Origin: Ramlibacter humi
Lineage (GTDB): Bacteria; Pseudomonadota; Gammaproteobacteria; Burkholderiales; Burkholderiaceae_C
Assembly (NCBI RefSeq): GCF_004681975.1
Contig: NZ_SMLK01000002.1
Coordinates: forward strand, 558,001-622,000
Length of the DNA stretch: 64,000 nt
Direction of reading: 5' to 3'
Below are positions 17,165 to 25,824 of the stretch, piece by piece (within the stretch, counting starts at the first letter, position 1; each line of letters begins with the position of its first letter). The translations under genes and the position numbers were made by a program. Under the pieces are notes generated by a model, which made no database searches, had not been told where the DNA came from, and saw nothing but the letters and a program-made list of their open reading frames with translations.

Positions 17165-19138
17165 TCAGTTGCCGCCGTACAGGTAGTTCGGCAGCCAGAG
17201 CGTCAGGCCCGGCCAGGCGTACATCAGCACCATGCAGACGATGACGATGAGCATGTACGGCATCATCCCCGCGAAGATCTGGTTGATGGTCACGTGCGGC
17301 GGCGACACGCCCTTCAGGTAGAAGGCCGACATCGCGACGGGCGGCGAGAGGAAGGCCGCCTGCAGGTTCACGAACACCAGCACGCCCCACAGCATGGGGT
17401 CGATCTGGAAGTGCTGCAGCAGCGGCAGGAAGATGGGCACGAAGATCACGATGATCTCGGTCCACTCCAGCGGCCAGCCCAGCACGAAGATGATGGCCTG
17501 CGACAGCAGCAGGAACTGCACCGGCGTCAGGTTCATGCCCAGCACCCACTGCTCCACCAGGCTCTGGCCGCCCAGGATGGCGAACACGGCCGAGAAGATG
17601 GCCGAGCCGATGAACAGCCAGCACACCATCGCGGTGGTCTTGGCGGTGAGGAACACCGCTTCCTTGGTGCGCTGCCAGTTGAGCGTCTTCGCCTGCCAGG
17701 CCATCAGGAACGCGCCCGCCGCGCCGACGGCCGCCGATTCGGTGGCCGTCGTGATGCCGAACAGGATGACCGCCAGCACCACGAACGTCAGGATGCCCAG
17801 CGGCATGACCGACGCGACCAGCATGCTGAGGATCTCGTACTGCTCGGCGTCGAAACGCAGGTAGTACCAGATCAGCAGCGCCAAGGCGATGACGCACGTG
17901 ATGGCGAAGCCGATGTAGAACTCCTGCGGCACGGCGACCGGGGCCGACGATGCCTGCGGCCCGCTGAGGCTTTGCAGCTGGTCGCCGGTATCGGCGGCCG
18001 GCTTGGCCGGTTCCGTGCCTGGCGGCTCCTGCAGCGCGCCGCCGGAAGCCGCGGGTTCGGACGGCGGCTCCTTCAGGCCCACTTGCTCGGCCGGCGGTTC
18101 CTTCAATGCGCCGCCGTCCGCGGGCGGCTCTTTCAGGCCGGTGCCCGGACTGGCGCCCGGAGGTTCGGCCAGCCCGCCGCCGGCGGGCGCCGCCTTCTGC
18201 GTGGCGGCGGGTGCCGCCGGCGCGACGGGTTCGTCGGATTCCTGCGAGTGGATCACCACGTACCACCACACCGTGCCCAGCGTGACGATGGTGGCGGCCG
18301 CCGGCACGAGCGCCATGCCCAGCGCGCGCACCAGCTTCGACCAGCGGATGCCCGCTTCCCGGCCGGCGCCGGCCAGCGCGCGGGCCGGCGACAGCGTGGC
18401 GGCGAACAGGGCCGGCAGCATGCGGTGCGAATACGAGGCCGAGAGGTGCTGCAGCCACGGCGAGATCGGGACCTTCAGCGCATCGGGCGGCAGCCTGGGC
18501 GCGATCTTCGGGTTGATCAACGCCCAGCCGATGATGTAGATCAGGTACAGCAGCGACAGGAAGAAGCCCGGGAACATGGCGGCCGCGTAGAGCTTCACCA
18601 CCGACTGGCCCGCCACCGCCGCGTACACGATGATCATCACCGACGGCGGGATCAGGATGCCCAGCGTGCCCCCGGCCGTGATCACGCCCGAGGCCAGGCG
18701 CACGTCGTAGCCGGCGTTGAGCATGGGCCGCATGGCGATCACGCCCATCAGCACCACCACCGCGCCCACCAGGCCCGAGGCGATGCCCCAGAACGTGCAG
18801 ATCACGAGCGTGGTGACCGCCAGCGAGGCGGGCATGCCGCGGAAGGCGAACTGCACGCTGCGGAACATCTTGTCCACCAGCGCTCCGCGTTCCATGACGT
18901 ATCCCATGAGCACGAAGAGCGGGATGGACAGCAGCGTGTCGTTGTTCATCGCGCCGAAGGCGCGCTGCACCATCAGCTCGAAGATCCTGTTGTCCCAGAA
19001 GTGGACGGCGGGGTCGTAGAACGCCACGAACCCGAACATGATGCCCAGCCCCATGAGCGTGAACGCCGTGGGGAACCCCAGCATGATCACGACCACGATC
19101 AGGCCGAGCATCGAAAGGCCAAGTGCTGCGTCGCTCAT
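17165..19138 (-). CDS. dctM: TRAP transporter large permease (DctM) with a long internal insertion
   Basis: 657 residues, far above the roughly 430 usual for DctM. The N-terminal half (1-210) and the C-terminal half (about 450-657) are normal large-permease sequence, e.g. GTLGILIPPSVMIIVYA at 158-172 and GWPLEWTEIIVIF. Between them, about residues 215-450, lie a membrane segment near 272-296, a Pro-rich hydrophilic region with EPP repeats (323-373) and a second membrane segment near 405-428. The insertion begins after WALINPKIAPRLPPDA. The ATG overlaps the dctQ stop by four bases. It forms the transport channel of a sodium-coupled TRAP system. Confidence 0.9.
   Translation of the reverse strand: MSDAALGLSMLGLIVVVIMLGFPTAFTLMGLGIMFGFVAFYDPAVHFWDNRIFELMVQRAFGAMNNDTLLSIPLFVLMGYVMERGALVDKMFRSVQFAFRGMPASLAVTTLVICTFWGIASGLVGAVVVLMGVIAMRPMLNAGYDVRLASGVITAGGTLGILIPPSVMIIVYAAVAGQSVVKLYAAAMFPGFFLSLLYLIYIIGWALINPKIAPRLPPDALKVPISPWLQHLSASYSHRMLPALFAATLSPARALAGAGREAGIRWSKLVRALGMALVPAAATIVTLGTVWWYVVIHSQESDEPVAPAAPAATQKAAPAGGGLAEPPGASPGTGLKEPPADGGALKEPPAEQVGLKEPPSEPAASGGALQEPPGTEPAKPAADTGDQLQSLSGPQASSAPVAVPQEFYIGFAITCVIALALLIWYYLRFDAEQYEILSMLVASVMPLGILTFVVLAVILFGITTATESAAVGAAGAFLMAWQAKTLNWQRTKEAVFLTAKTTAMVCWLFIGSAIFSAVFAILGGQSLVEQWVLGMNLTPVQFLLLSQAIIFVLGWPLEWTEIIVIFVPIFLPLLQHFQIDPMLWGVLVFVNLQAAFLSPPVAMSAFYLKGVSPPHVTINQIFAGMMPYMLIVIVCMVLMYAWPGLTLWLPNYLYGGN
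18022..18172 (-). repeat. EPP-repeat region inside dctM
   Basis: Five imperfect protein repeats of the form G-L/A-x-EPP (GLAEPP, GLKEPP, ALKEPP, GLKEPP, ALQEPP), spaced 10 to 14 residues apart, encode a flexible Pro/Glu-rich loop between two extra membrane segments. The coding repeats are near-identical in places at the DNA level, so copy number could vary by slippage. Confidence 0.8.
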
Positions 19139-19755
19139 CCCTTGAGCCCTTTCGATTTTTCGATGGCGAGTTCGCGCGCTTCGGCGTCGACCGCTTCGCT
19201 GCCTTCCAGCTGCTGCGCGACCACGTCGGCTTCCTGCGCGTCGGCCAGGCGCGGCGTCCATTCGCCGGTGCGCAGGCACTCGACGCAGCGGATCATTTCC
19301 GAGATGCCCTGGATCAGCACCGTGAGGCCGGCCAGCGGGATGATGAACTTGAACGGCGAGATCGGCAGCGGCGTGGCGTTGAAGGTCGTCTCGTGCATGC
19401 GCCACGAGTCGCCGAAGTAGCGCCAGCCCGCCCAGGTGAGGGCGACGATGCCGGGGAGGAAGAACGCCACGAACAGCACCAGGTCCAGGCCGGCCTGCAG
19501 GCGGGGCTTCATGCTGCCGTAGAGGAAATCGCCGCGGACGTGGCCGTCCTGCGCCAGCGCGTACGCGCCGCACATCATGAACAGGGTGCCGTACATCATG
19601 TTGCTGACGTCGAACACCCAGGCCGTGGGCATGTTGAGGATGTAGCGCTTGAAGACCTCGACCACGACCATGACCATCAGCGCGATGATCAGCCAGGCGA
19701 AGGCCTTGCCTATCCAGGTGCTTAGGGCGTCGACCCCGTGCAACAGTTTCTGCAT
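19135..19755 (-). CDS. dctQ: TRAP transporter small permease (DctQ)
   Basis: 206 residues with four predicted membrane helices (AFAWLIIALMVMVVVEVF; MMYGTLFMMCGAYAL; LDLVLFVAFFLPGIVALTW; FKFIIPLAGLTVLIQGI) and the family-typical RYILNMPTAWVFDVSN. It associates with DctM. Its charged C-terminal tail (about 45 residues) is longer than in many DctQ proteins. The ATG at 19755, with GACGGA upstream, was preferred to a GTG 15 bases earlier. A terminator-like hairpin separates it from dctP. Confidence 0.88.
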   Translation of the reverse strand: MQKLLHGVDALSTWIGKAFAWLIIALMVMVVVEVFKRYILNMPTAWVFDVSNMMYGTLFMMCGAYALAQDGHVRGDFLYGSMKPRLQAGLDLVLFVAFFLPGIVALTWAGWRYFGDSWRMHETTFNATPLPISPFKFIIPLAGLTVLIQGISEMIRCVECLRTGEWTPRLADAQEADVVAQQLEGSEAVDAEARELAIEKSKGLKG

Positions 19756-19790
19756 CGATCCGTCTTTCACTGCTTGCTGCGCTCCCGCGC

Positions 19791-19828
19791 AAAAAACCGG
19801 CCAGGCCCGGTTCCCCGTGCCTGGCCGG
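19791..19828 (-). terminator. intrinsic terminator or attenuator between dctP and dctQ
   Basis: On the minus strand a perfect 10-bp stem (CCGGCCAGGC and complement, arms 19819-19828 and 19797-19806) is followed directly by six U residues (19796-19791). It lies 19 bases after the dctP stop and 36 before dctQ, so it probably lets only part of the transcripts continue into the permease genes. Confidence 0.75.
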
Positions 19829-19847
19829 CGCTACCGCATGGACGGCC

Positions 19848-20963
19848 TCAGGCCTTCTTGGCGAAGTAACGGTTGTAGGCCATGCCGAAGTCCACCATGT
19901 AGTCGCGCTGCCACTGGCCGGCGCGCTGGGCGAATTCCTTCTGCGAGTCCAGCACCTTCCTGAACAGCGGGTTCTCGGACGATTTCTTGGCGATGACCTT
20001 GTCCCACGAATCCAGCTGGGCGCGCAGGATGGCGTCGGGCGTCTTGTAGAAGTTGACCTTGTCCTTGGTCTTCAGGTCGATGTAGTCCTTGGAGTTGCGG
20101 TCGATGGCCTTCCAGCTGAAGTCGGCCGACGAGGCCTGCACGGCGTAGTCGATGATGGACTTCAGGTCCTGCGGCAGCGCGCTGTACTTGGACCTGTTGA
20201 ACAGGATCTCGAACTGCTCGCCGCTCTGGTGGAAGCTCTGCAGCATGCAGTTCTTGGCCACGTCGGGGAAGCCCAGCGCCCTGTCGGAGGAGGCGTTGTT
20301 GAATTCCGCCGCGTCGATCAGGCCGCGGTCCAGCGCCGGCACGATCTCGCCGCCGGGCAGCGGGTTGACGGCCGCGCCCAGGTCGGCGAACAGGTCCACC
20401 GCCAGGCCCACGGTGCGGTACTTCAGGCCCTTCATCTGCGAGATGTTGGACACCGGCTTCTTGAACCAGCCCAGGGGCTGCGTCGGCATGGGGCCGTACA
20501 GGTACGACACCACGTCCATGTTGATCGACTTGTAGATCTCTTCGAGCAGCGCCTTGCCGCCGCCGTAGTAGTGCCAGGACAGGACCATGTTGGGGTCCAT
20601 GCCGTACGCGGGGCCCGAGCCCCACAGGGCGAGCGCGGAGTTCTTGCCGTAGTGGTAGGCGACCACGCCGTGGCCGCCGTCGAGCGTGCCCTTGTTCACC
20701 GCTTCGAGCAGCTGGAACGCGGGGACCACCGCGCCGGAAGGCAGCACGTCGATCTTCAGGCGGCCGCCGGCCATGTCGTTCACCTTCTTGGCGAAGTCCA
20801 GCGCGAACTCGTGGAAGATGTCCTTCGCGGGCCAGGTGCTCTGGAAGCGGAAGGTGGTGGGCGCGGCTTGCGCCATGACCATCGGCGCGCTCAGGCTCGC
20901 GCCTGCGGCGACGGCCGCACCCTTGAGCAGGCTGCGGCGGCGGGGGGTGGTGGGTTGCGTCAT
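19848..20963 (-). CDS. dctP: TRAP transporter substrate-binding protein (DctP family)
   Basis: 371 residues with a twin-arginine-type leader (PRRRSLLKGAAVAAGASLSAPMVMA). The mature protein has the DctP fold: FRFQSTWPAKDIFHEFALDFAKKV at the start, GRLKIDVLPSGAVVPAFQLLEAVNKGTLDGGHG, and the carboxylate-binding region MKGLKYRTVGLAVDLF with the conserved Arg. It closely resembles the TakP-type binding proteins for organic or 2-oxo acids. First gene of dctP-dctQ-dctM, with AAGGAGAC before the ATG. Divergent from the FAH-family gene at 21106. Confidence 0.9.
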   Translation of the reverse strand: MTQPTTPRRRSLLKGAAVAAGASLSAPMVMAQAAPTTFRFQSTWPAKDIFHEFALDFAKKVNDMAGGRLKIDVLPSGAVVPAFQLLEAVNKGTLDGGHGVVAYHYGKNSALALWGSGPAYGMDPNMVLSWHYYGGGKALLEEIYKSINMDVVSYLYGPMPTQPLGWFKKPVSNISQMKGLKYRTVGLAVDLFADLGAAVNPLPGGEIVPALDRGLIDAAEFNNASSDRALGFPDVAKNCMLQSFHQSGEQFEILFNRSKYSALPQDLKSIIDYAVQASSADFSWKAIDRNSKDYIDLKTKDKVNFYKTPDAILRAQLDSWDKVIAKKSSENPLFRKVLDSQKEFAQRAGQWQRDYMVDFGMAYNRYFAKKA

Positions 20964-21105
20964 GTGCTTGTCTCCTTGTTGCTGTCGGGTTGCTGACAGA
21001 TCGTTAGCAAGCTATCTTTGGAGGCGGCCCACCGTCGCGGTAAGAGGGTTTTCCCCCACCGCTTCATACTTCCGGGCTAAAGGACTTTCGACAAGGAGAC
21101 AGGCC

Positions 21106-21897
21106 ATGGATCGACGTCATTTCTTCGGGGGCACGGCCGCTCTCGCCGGCGCCGCCGCCACGGGCTGCGCGGGCGTGAACGGCAACGCGGGCACCGCTTC
21201 GGGGCGCACGCCGTTCAGCGTGGCGGGCACGTCGATCCCCATCGTCGGCAGCGACGAGGTGTTCCCCGTTCGCCGCATCTATTGCATCGGCCGCAACTAC
21301 GCGGCGCATTCGCGCGAGATGGGTTCGGACCCGAACCGCGAACCGCCGTTCTTCTTCCAGAAGCCGACCGACGCCGTCCAATACGTGCCGGCAGGCACGG
21401 TTGCCGAGCATCCCTATCCCTCGCTGACGAAGAACTACCACTACGAAGCCGAACTCGTGGCCGCGCTGGGCAAGGGCGGCCGCAACATCCCGGTGGACCG
21501 CGCGCTGGAGCTGGTGTACGGCTACACGCTGGGCCTGGACATGACGCGCCGCGACCTGCAGCGCGCGATGGGCGACGAGAAGAAACCCTGGGAGATCGGC
21601 AAGAGCTTCGACCGCTCCGCGCCGATCGGCGCCATCCACCGCGTGGCGCAGACCGGGCACTTCAGGCAGGGCGCCATCTGGCTGAAGGTGAACGGGCAGA
21701 CCAAGCAGAACGCCAACCTGAACCAGATGATCTGGTCGGTGGCCGAGCAGATCAGCAAGCTGTCCGAGGCCAACGAGCTGTTCCCCGGCGACATCATCTA
21801 TTCCGGCACGCCCGAGAACGTGGGCCCGGTGGTCAAGGGCGACGTGATCGAGATGCACGTCGACGGACTGCCCAACCTCAGTGTGCGCATCGTCTGA
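21106..21897 (+). CDS. fumarylacetoacetate hydrolase family protein with a Tat/lipoprotein leader
   Basis: 263 residues. The catalytic part (about 58-263) starts RRIYCIGRNYAAHSREMG, with the metal ligands in YHYEAELVAALGKGG and LGLDMTRRDLQ and the C-terminal SGTPENVGPV, close to fumarylpyruvate hydrolases. The first 29 residues are unusual for this cytoplasmic family: MDRRHFFGGTAALAG is a twin-arginine motif and AATGC (Cys21) a plausible lipobox. The ATG is fixed by AAGGAGAC ten bases upstream, and the leader is in frame. Divergent from dctP, so it may act on the TRAP substrate. Seven bases separate it from the next gene. Confidence 0.9.
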   Translation: MDRRHFFGGTAALAGAAATGCAGVNGNAGTASGRTPFSVAGTSIPIVGSDEVFPVRRIYCIGRNYAAHSREMGSDPNREPPFFFQKPTDAVQYVPAGTVAEHPYPSLTKNYHYEAELVAALGKGGRNIPVDRALELVYGYTLGLDMTRRDLQRAMGDEKKPWEIGKSFDRSAPIGAIHRVAQTGHFRQGAIWLKVNGQTKQNANLNQMIWSVAEQISKLSEANELFPGDIIYSGTPENVGPVVKGDVIEMHVDGLPNLSVRIV

Positions 21898-21904
21898 GGG
21901 CCGC

Positions 21905-23008
21905 ATGCAGCCGATCCAGCTGTTCGACCCCGCGTCCAGCACGTACACCTACGTGCTGGCCGATGCGGGGACGCGCCAGGCGCTGATCATCGACCCGGTC
22001 GACGAGCAGCTGGAGCGCGATCTCGCCGTCCTGCGAGAGCACGGCCTCACGCTGGAGTGGACGGTCGAGACGCACGCGCACGCCGACCACATCACCAGCG
22101 CGGGCCTGCTGGCCGAGCACGCCGGCGCGCGCACGGCCGCGCCGCAAGGTTGCGGCATTGGCACGGCGGGCACGCAGCTGAGGCACGGCGACCAGCTGCA
22201 GTTCGGCGGTGAACACGTCACCGCGCTGCACACGCCCGGGCATACCGCGGGCAGCATGTGCTTCACCTGGCGCGGCCACGTGTTCACCGGCGACACCTTG
22301 CTGATCGGCGGCTGCGGGCGCACCGACTTCCAGTCCGGCAGCGCCGAGGACCTGTACCACAGCATCACCCGGGTGCTGTTCGCCTTGCCCGATGAAACCG
22401 TGGTGTGGCCAGGCCACGATTACCGCGGCCGCAGCCACACCACCATCGGCGAGGAAAAGCGCACCAACGCCCGGGTGGCCGGGAAGACGCTGGCAGAATT
22501 CAAGGCGATCATGGACGACCTGAACCTGCCCAAGCCGCGCCGGCTCGACGAGGCCGTGCCGGCCAACCTCATCTCGGGCCTGCGGCATGACGCCGGCGGC
22601 GAAGGACCGCGTCCCGCGCAAGGCTACGCCGGCGACGTGCCGCCGCAGCTGGCGCTGCAGTGGTGGCAGGCCGGCGATGCCGTGCTCATCGACGTGCGTA
22701 CCGACGCGGAGCGCGAGTGGGTCGGCTTCGTGCCGGGCGCCGTGCCGCTCGCATGGAAGCAGTGGCCCGGCATGGCGATGAACCCCGCTTTCGACGAAGG
22801 CCTGAAGGCCGCGGTGCCGGCGGGCAAGAAAGCCGTGCTGCTGTGCCGCAGTGGCGTGCGTTCCATCGCGGCGGCCAAGCGTGCCACCGAACTGGGCATC
22901 GAAGCCTGGAACATCCTCGAAGGCTTCGAAGGCGACCCCGACGAGAGCGGCCACCGCGGCCGCAAGGGCGGCTGGCGTCAGCGCGGGCTGCCGTGGCGCC
23001 AGAACTGA
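21905..23008 (+). CDS. persulfide dioxygenase-rhodanese fusion protein
   Basis: 367 residues. An N-terminal metallo-beta-lactamase fold of the ETHE1/Blh type (1-235) carries THAHADH (H57, H59, D61, H62), HTPGHT (H109, H113), GDTLL (D130) and PGHD (H171). A C-terminal rhodanese domain (about 250-365) has catalytic C314 in CRSGVRS. ETHE1-type enzymes oxidise glutathione persulfide to sulfite; the fused rhodanese can pass sulfane sulfur between thiosulfate and glutathione. Natural fusions of this order are known from Burkholderia. Cytoplasmic; closely follows the FAH gene. Confidence 0.92.
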   Translation: MQPIQLFDPASSTYTYVLADAGTRQALIIDPVDEQLERDLAVLREHGLTLEWTVETHAHADHITSAGLLAEHAGARTAAPQGCGIGTAGTQLRHGDQLQFGGEHVTALHTPGHTAGSMCFTWRGHVFTGDTLLIGGCGRTDFQSGSAEDLYHSITRVLFALPDETVVWPGHDYRGRSHTTIGEEKRTNARVAGKTLAEFKAIMDDLNLPKPRRLDEAVPANLISGLRHDAGGEGPRPAQGYAGDVPPQLALQWWQAGDAVLIDVRTDAEREWVGFVPGAVPLAWKQWPGMAMNPAFDEGLKAAVPAGKKAVLLCRSGVRSIAAAKRATELGIEAWNILEGFEGDPDESGHRGRKGGWRQRGLPWRQN

Positions 23009-23039
23009 TTTTTTCTTCCTCTCTTCCTCTCCCTCAGAC

Positions 23040-24266
23040 ATGGCCGTGAACCTCTCCGCCCCGAACGCGGGCGACCTTCGTCCCGTGCGCGGGCTGACCA
23101 TCGGCGTGGCCGAAGCCGGCGTGCGCAAAACCGGGCGCAAGGACCTGACGGTGTTCCTGCTCGAGCCGGGTGCCAGCGTGGGCGGCGTGTTCACGAAGAA
23201 CCGCTTCTGCGCCGCGCCGGTGCAGGTGTGCCGCGAGCACCTCGAAGCGGGCGACATCCGCGCGCTGGTCGTCAACACCGGCAACGCGAACGCGGGCACG
23301 GGCGAGGAAGGCCTGGTCCGCGCGCGCGCCACCTGCATCGCGCTGGCGCGCAAGCTGTCCATCGCGCCGCAGCAGGTGCTGCCGTTCTCCACCGGCGTGA
23401 TCATGGAGCCGCTGCCGGCCGACCGCATCGAGGCGGGGTTGCCCGCGGCGCTGGCCGACGCGAAGCCGGACCATTGGCTGCGCGCCGCCGAGGGCATCAT
23501 GACCACCGACACGCTGCCCAAGGCGTTCAGCGCGTCGGTGCGCATCGCCGGCAAGGACGTGAACGTCACCGGCATCAGCAAGGGCGCCGGCATGATCCGC
23601 CCGAACATGGCCACCATGCTGGGCTTCCTGGCCACCGACGCCTGCGTGGCGCAGCCGCTGATGAAGCAGCTGGCGCTGGAACTGGCGGAAGGCTCGTTCA
23701 ACCGCGTCACGGTGGACGGCGACACCTCCACCAACGATTCGTTCATCGTCATCGCGACCAACCAGGCCGGGCATGCGCCCATCACGTCGCTCGACAGCGC
23801 CGAAGGCCGGGCGCTGAAGGCCGCGATGGTGGAAGTCGCGCGCCAGCTGGCGCAAGCCATCGTGCGCGACGGCGAGGGCGCCACCAAGTTCATCACCGTG
23901 CGAGTGGAAGGCGGCAAGACCGCGGCGGAGTGCCGGCAGGTGGCGTACGCCATCGCGCATTCGCCGCTCGTGAAGACCGCGTTCTTCGCCAGCGACCCGA
24001 ACCTGGGCCGCATCCTCGCGGCAGTCGGCTATGCGGGCATCGACGACCTGGACCAGACCGGCATCGACCTGTGGCTGGACGACGTGCACGTCGCGCTGAA
24101 GGGCGGCCGCAACCCGGCGTACCGCGAGGAAGACGGCCAGCGCGTGATGAAGCAGCAGGAGATCACCGTGCGCGTGGGCCTGGGCCGCGGCGCCGCGCAG
24201 GACACCGTGTGGACCTGCGACTTCAGCCACGAATACGTGAGCATCAACGCGGACTACCGGTCATGA
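23040..24266 (+). CDS. argJ: bifunctional glutamate N-acetyltransferase / amino-acid acetyltransferase
   Basis: 408 residues, full length. ArgJ transfers the acetyl group from N-acetylornithine to glutamate in the cyclic arginine pathway. The self-cleavage site lies in MATMLGF with T192 as nucleophile; the oxyanion-hole residues STGV (118-120) are present, as are NTGNANAGTG and GTGT-like SDPNLGR. No Shine-Dalgarno sequence is visible; the 31 bases before the ATG are almost all pyrimidine (23009-23035). It overlaps the ATPase gene by four bases (ATGA). Confidence 0.95.
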   Translation: MAVNLSAPNAGDLRPVRGLTIGVAEAGVRKTGRKDLTVFLLEPGASVGGVFTKNRFCAAPVQVCREHLEAGDIRALVVNTGNANAGTGEEGLVRARATCIALARKLSIAPQQVLPFSTGVIMEPLPADRIEAGLPAALADAKPDHWLRAAEGIMTTDTLPKAFSASVRIAGKDVNVTGISKGAGMIRPNMATMLGFLATDACVAQPLMKQLALELAEGSFNRVTVDGDTSTNDSFIVIATNQAGHAPITSLDSAEGRALKAAMVEVARQLAQAIVRDGEGATKFITVRVEGGKTAAECRQVAYAIAHSPLVKTAFFASDPNLGRILAAVGYAGIDDLDQTGIDLWLDDVHVALKGGRNPAYREEDGQRVMKQQEITVRVGLGRGAAQDTVWTCDFSHEYVSINADYRS

Positions 24267-25135
24267 GCGATCGCCTGGAGCAGGTGCTGGCGCGCGCCCT
24301 GCAGGTGCTGGACCGGCTGGAAGCGGTGCTGCCGCAGCCGCTGTCGGCGCCGGACTGGAAAGCATCGGTGGCCTGGCGTTACCGCAAGCGCTCGTCGGGC
24401 CACGGCACGCTGGACCCCGTGCGGCATGTCGCGGGCATCACGCTCGGCGACCTGAGGGAGATCGATCCGCAGAAGGAGAAGATCCAGCGCAACACCGAGC
24501 AGTTCGTCTCGGGGCAGCCTGCCAACAACGTGCTGCTGACCGGCGCGCGCGGCACGGGCAAATCGTCGCTGATCAAGGCTTGCCTGAACGAGTATTCGCC
24601 GCGCGGCCTGCGCCTGATCGAGGTGGACAAGGCCGACCTCAACGACCTGCCCGATATCGTGGAAGTGGTGGCGGGCCGGCCGGAGAAGTTCATGGTGTAC
24701 TGCGACGACCTGAGCTTCGAGGAAGGCGAGTCGGGCTACAAGGCGCTGAAGTCCATCCTCGATGGCTCGGTGGCCGCGTCCACGCCCAATGTGCTGGTGT
24801 ACGCCACCAGCAACCGCCGCCACCTGCTGCCCGAGTACATGAAGGAGAACCTCACGTACACGCACACGGAAGACGGCGAAGTGCATCCGGGCGAGGTGGT
24901 GGAAGAGAAGATCTCCCTGTCCGAGCGCTTCGGGCTGTGGGTCAGTTTCTATCCCTTCACCCAGGACGAGTACCTGGCCATCTGCGCGCAGTGGCTGTCG
25001 TCGCTGGGCGTGTCCGCCGCCGCCATCGAGGCGGCGCGGCCCGAAGCGCTGGTGTGGGCGCTGGAGCGCGGCTCGCGCAGCGGCCGCGTGGCCTACCAGT
25101 TCGCGCGCGATTTCGCCGGCCGCCACGCCGCATGA
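24263..25135 (+). CDS. AAA-type ATPase of the DUF815 family
   Basis: 290 residues with Walker A GARGTGKS (94-101), Walker [12 protein letters not shown] and sensor-like [18 protein letters not shown]. The family is a short AAA ATPase of unknown role, often sitting between argJ and a mutT-like gene in Betaproteobacteria, as here; it overlaps both neighbours by four bases. Cytoplasmic. No nuclease or protease domain is fused. Confidence 0.88.
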   Translation: MSDRLEQVLARALQVLDRLEAVLPQPLSAPDWKASVAWRYRKRSSGHGTLDPVRHVAGITLGDLREIDPQKEKIQRNTEQFVSGQPANNVLLTGARGTGKSSLIKACLNEYSPRGLRLIEVDKADLNDLPDIVEVVAGRPEKFMVYCDDLSFEEGESGYKALKSILDGSVAASTPNVLVYATSNRRHLLPEYMKENLTYTHTEDGEVHPGEVVEEKISLSERFGLWVSFYPFTQDEYLAICAQWLSSLGVSAAAIEAARPEALVWALERGSRSGRVAYQFARDFAGRHAA

Positions 25136-25602
25136 CGGGCGTGCTCGTCGCCGACGGCGACCGGCCGCGCGAAGGCGGCCCCGGCCGCAAGGAAGTGGAA
25201 GTGGCCGTCGGCGTGCTGGTGCGCGGCGACGGCGCCTTCCTGCTCACCAGCCGGCCCGAAGGCAAGGTGTACGCGGGCTACTGGGAGTTCCCGGGCGGCA
25301 AGGTCGAAGCCGGCGAGACGGTGGAGCAGGCGCTGCGGCGCGAGCTGATCGAGGAGATCGGCGTGGAGATCGGCGCCGTGCACCCGTGGCGCGTGGAACG
25401 CGTCGACTACCCGCATGCACTGGTGCGCCTGAACTTCTGCAAGGTCTACGAGTGGACCGGCGAGCTGCACATGCACGAAGGGCAGCAGTGTTCGTGGGAA
25501 ACGCTGCCGGTGAAGGTGCAGCCGGTGCTGCCGGGGACGGTGCCCGTGCTGAAGTGGTTTGCGGAAGAACGCGGGTTCGCCGGCGCCACGCACGCCGGCT
25601 GA
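25132..25602 (+). CDS. mutT: MutT-like Nudix hydrolase
   Basis: 156 residues with a complete Nudix box, GGKVEAGETVEQALRRELIEEIGVE in two parts (G-x5-E and RELIEEIG), preceded by GYWEFP, the MutT (8-oxo-dGTP) flavour. MutT removes oxidised dGTP from the pool. The first about 20 residues are extra relative to E. coli MutT. It ends the argJ-ATPase-mutT unit and converges with yacG with four bases between. Confidence 0.87.
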   Translation: MTGVLVADGDRPREGGPGRKEVEVAVGVLVRGDGAFLLTSRPEGKVYAGYWEFPGGKVEAGETVEQALRRELIEEIGVEIGAVHPWRVERVDYPHALVRLNFCKVYEWTGELHMHEGQQCSWETLPVKVQPVLPGTVPVLKWFAEERGFAGATHAG

Positions 25603-25606
25603 CGAT

Positions 25607-25819
25607 TCACTGGATCTTGGGATCCCCGAAAGGCTGGTCGTCCGGCGGCGTTTCGTCGGGCACGCGGAAGCTTTCGCTGGCCCAGGCGCCCAGGTCGATG
25701 TTCTTGCAGCGCTCGCCGCAGAACGGCCGGTACGGATTCGAAGACGCGTAGACGCTTTCGCCGCCGCACTGCGGGCACGTGACGAGGCGGGGCTTGCCCT
25801 TTGCTTCCTGCGTGGCCAT
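25607..25819 (-). CDS. yacG: DNA gyrase inhibitor YacG, zinc-binding
   Basis: 70 residues with the zinc ligands CPQCGG and [15 protein letters not shown] (C-x2-C-x15-C-x3-C), as in YacG. In E. coli YacG binds the GyrB C-terminal region and inhibits gyrase. The acidic Pro-rich tail ([13 protein letters not shown]) is usual. It is the last gene of the pilB-pilC-pilD-coaE-zapD-yacG run and starts five bases after zapD. Confidence 0.92.
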   Translation of the reverse strand: MATQEAKGKPRLVTCPQCGGESVYASSNPYRPFCGERCKNIDLGAWASESFRVPDETPPDDQPFGDPKIQ

Positions 25820-25824
25820 GGCTT

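Noticed and set aside
13620-17186. Very long open frame (over 1100 codons) on the plus strand opposite icmF
   Set aside because: It is a GC-driven antisense shadow: its product is His/Arg/Val-rich low-complexity sequence, whereas the minus strand encodes a full IcmF with all motifs.
18022-18172. Direct repeats in dctM as a CRISPR-like array
   Set aside because: The repeats are coding EPP units without uniform spacers and lie in a conserved reading frame.
24263-25135. DUF815 ATPase as a novel system component
   Set aside because: The argJ-ATPase-mutT order is a common conserved unit in Betaproteobacteria, so position alone is not novel.
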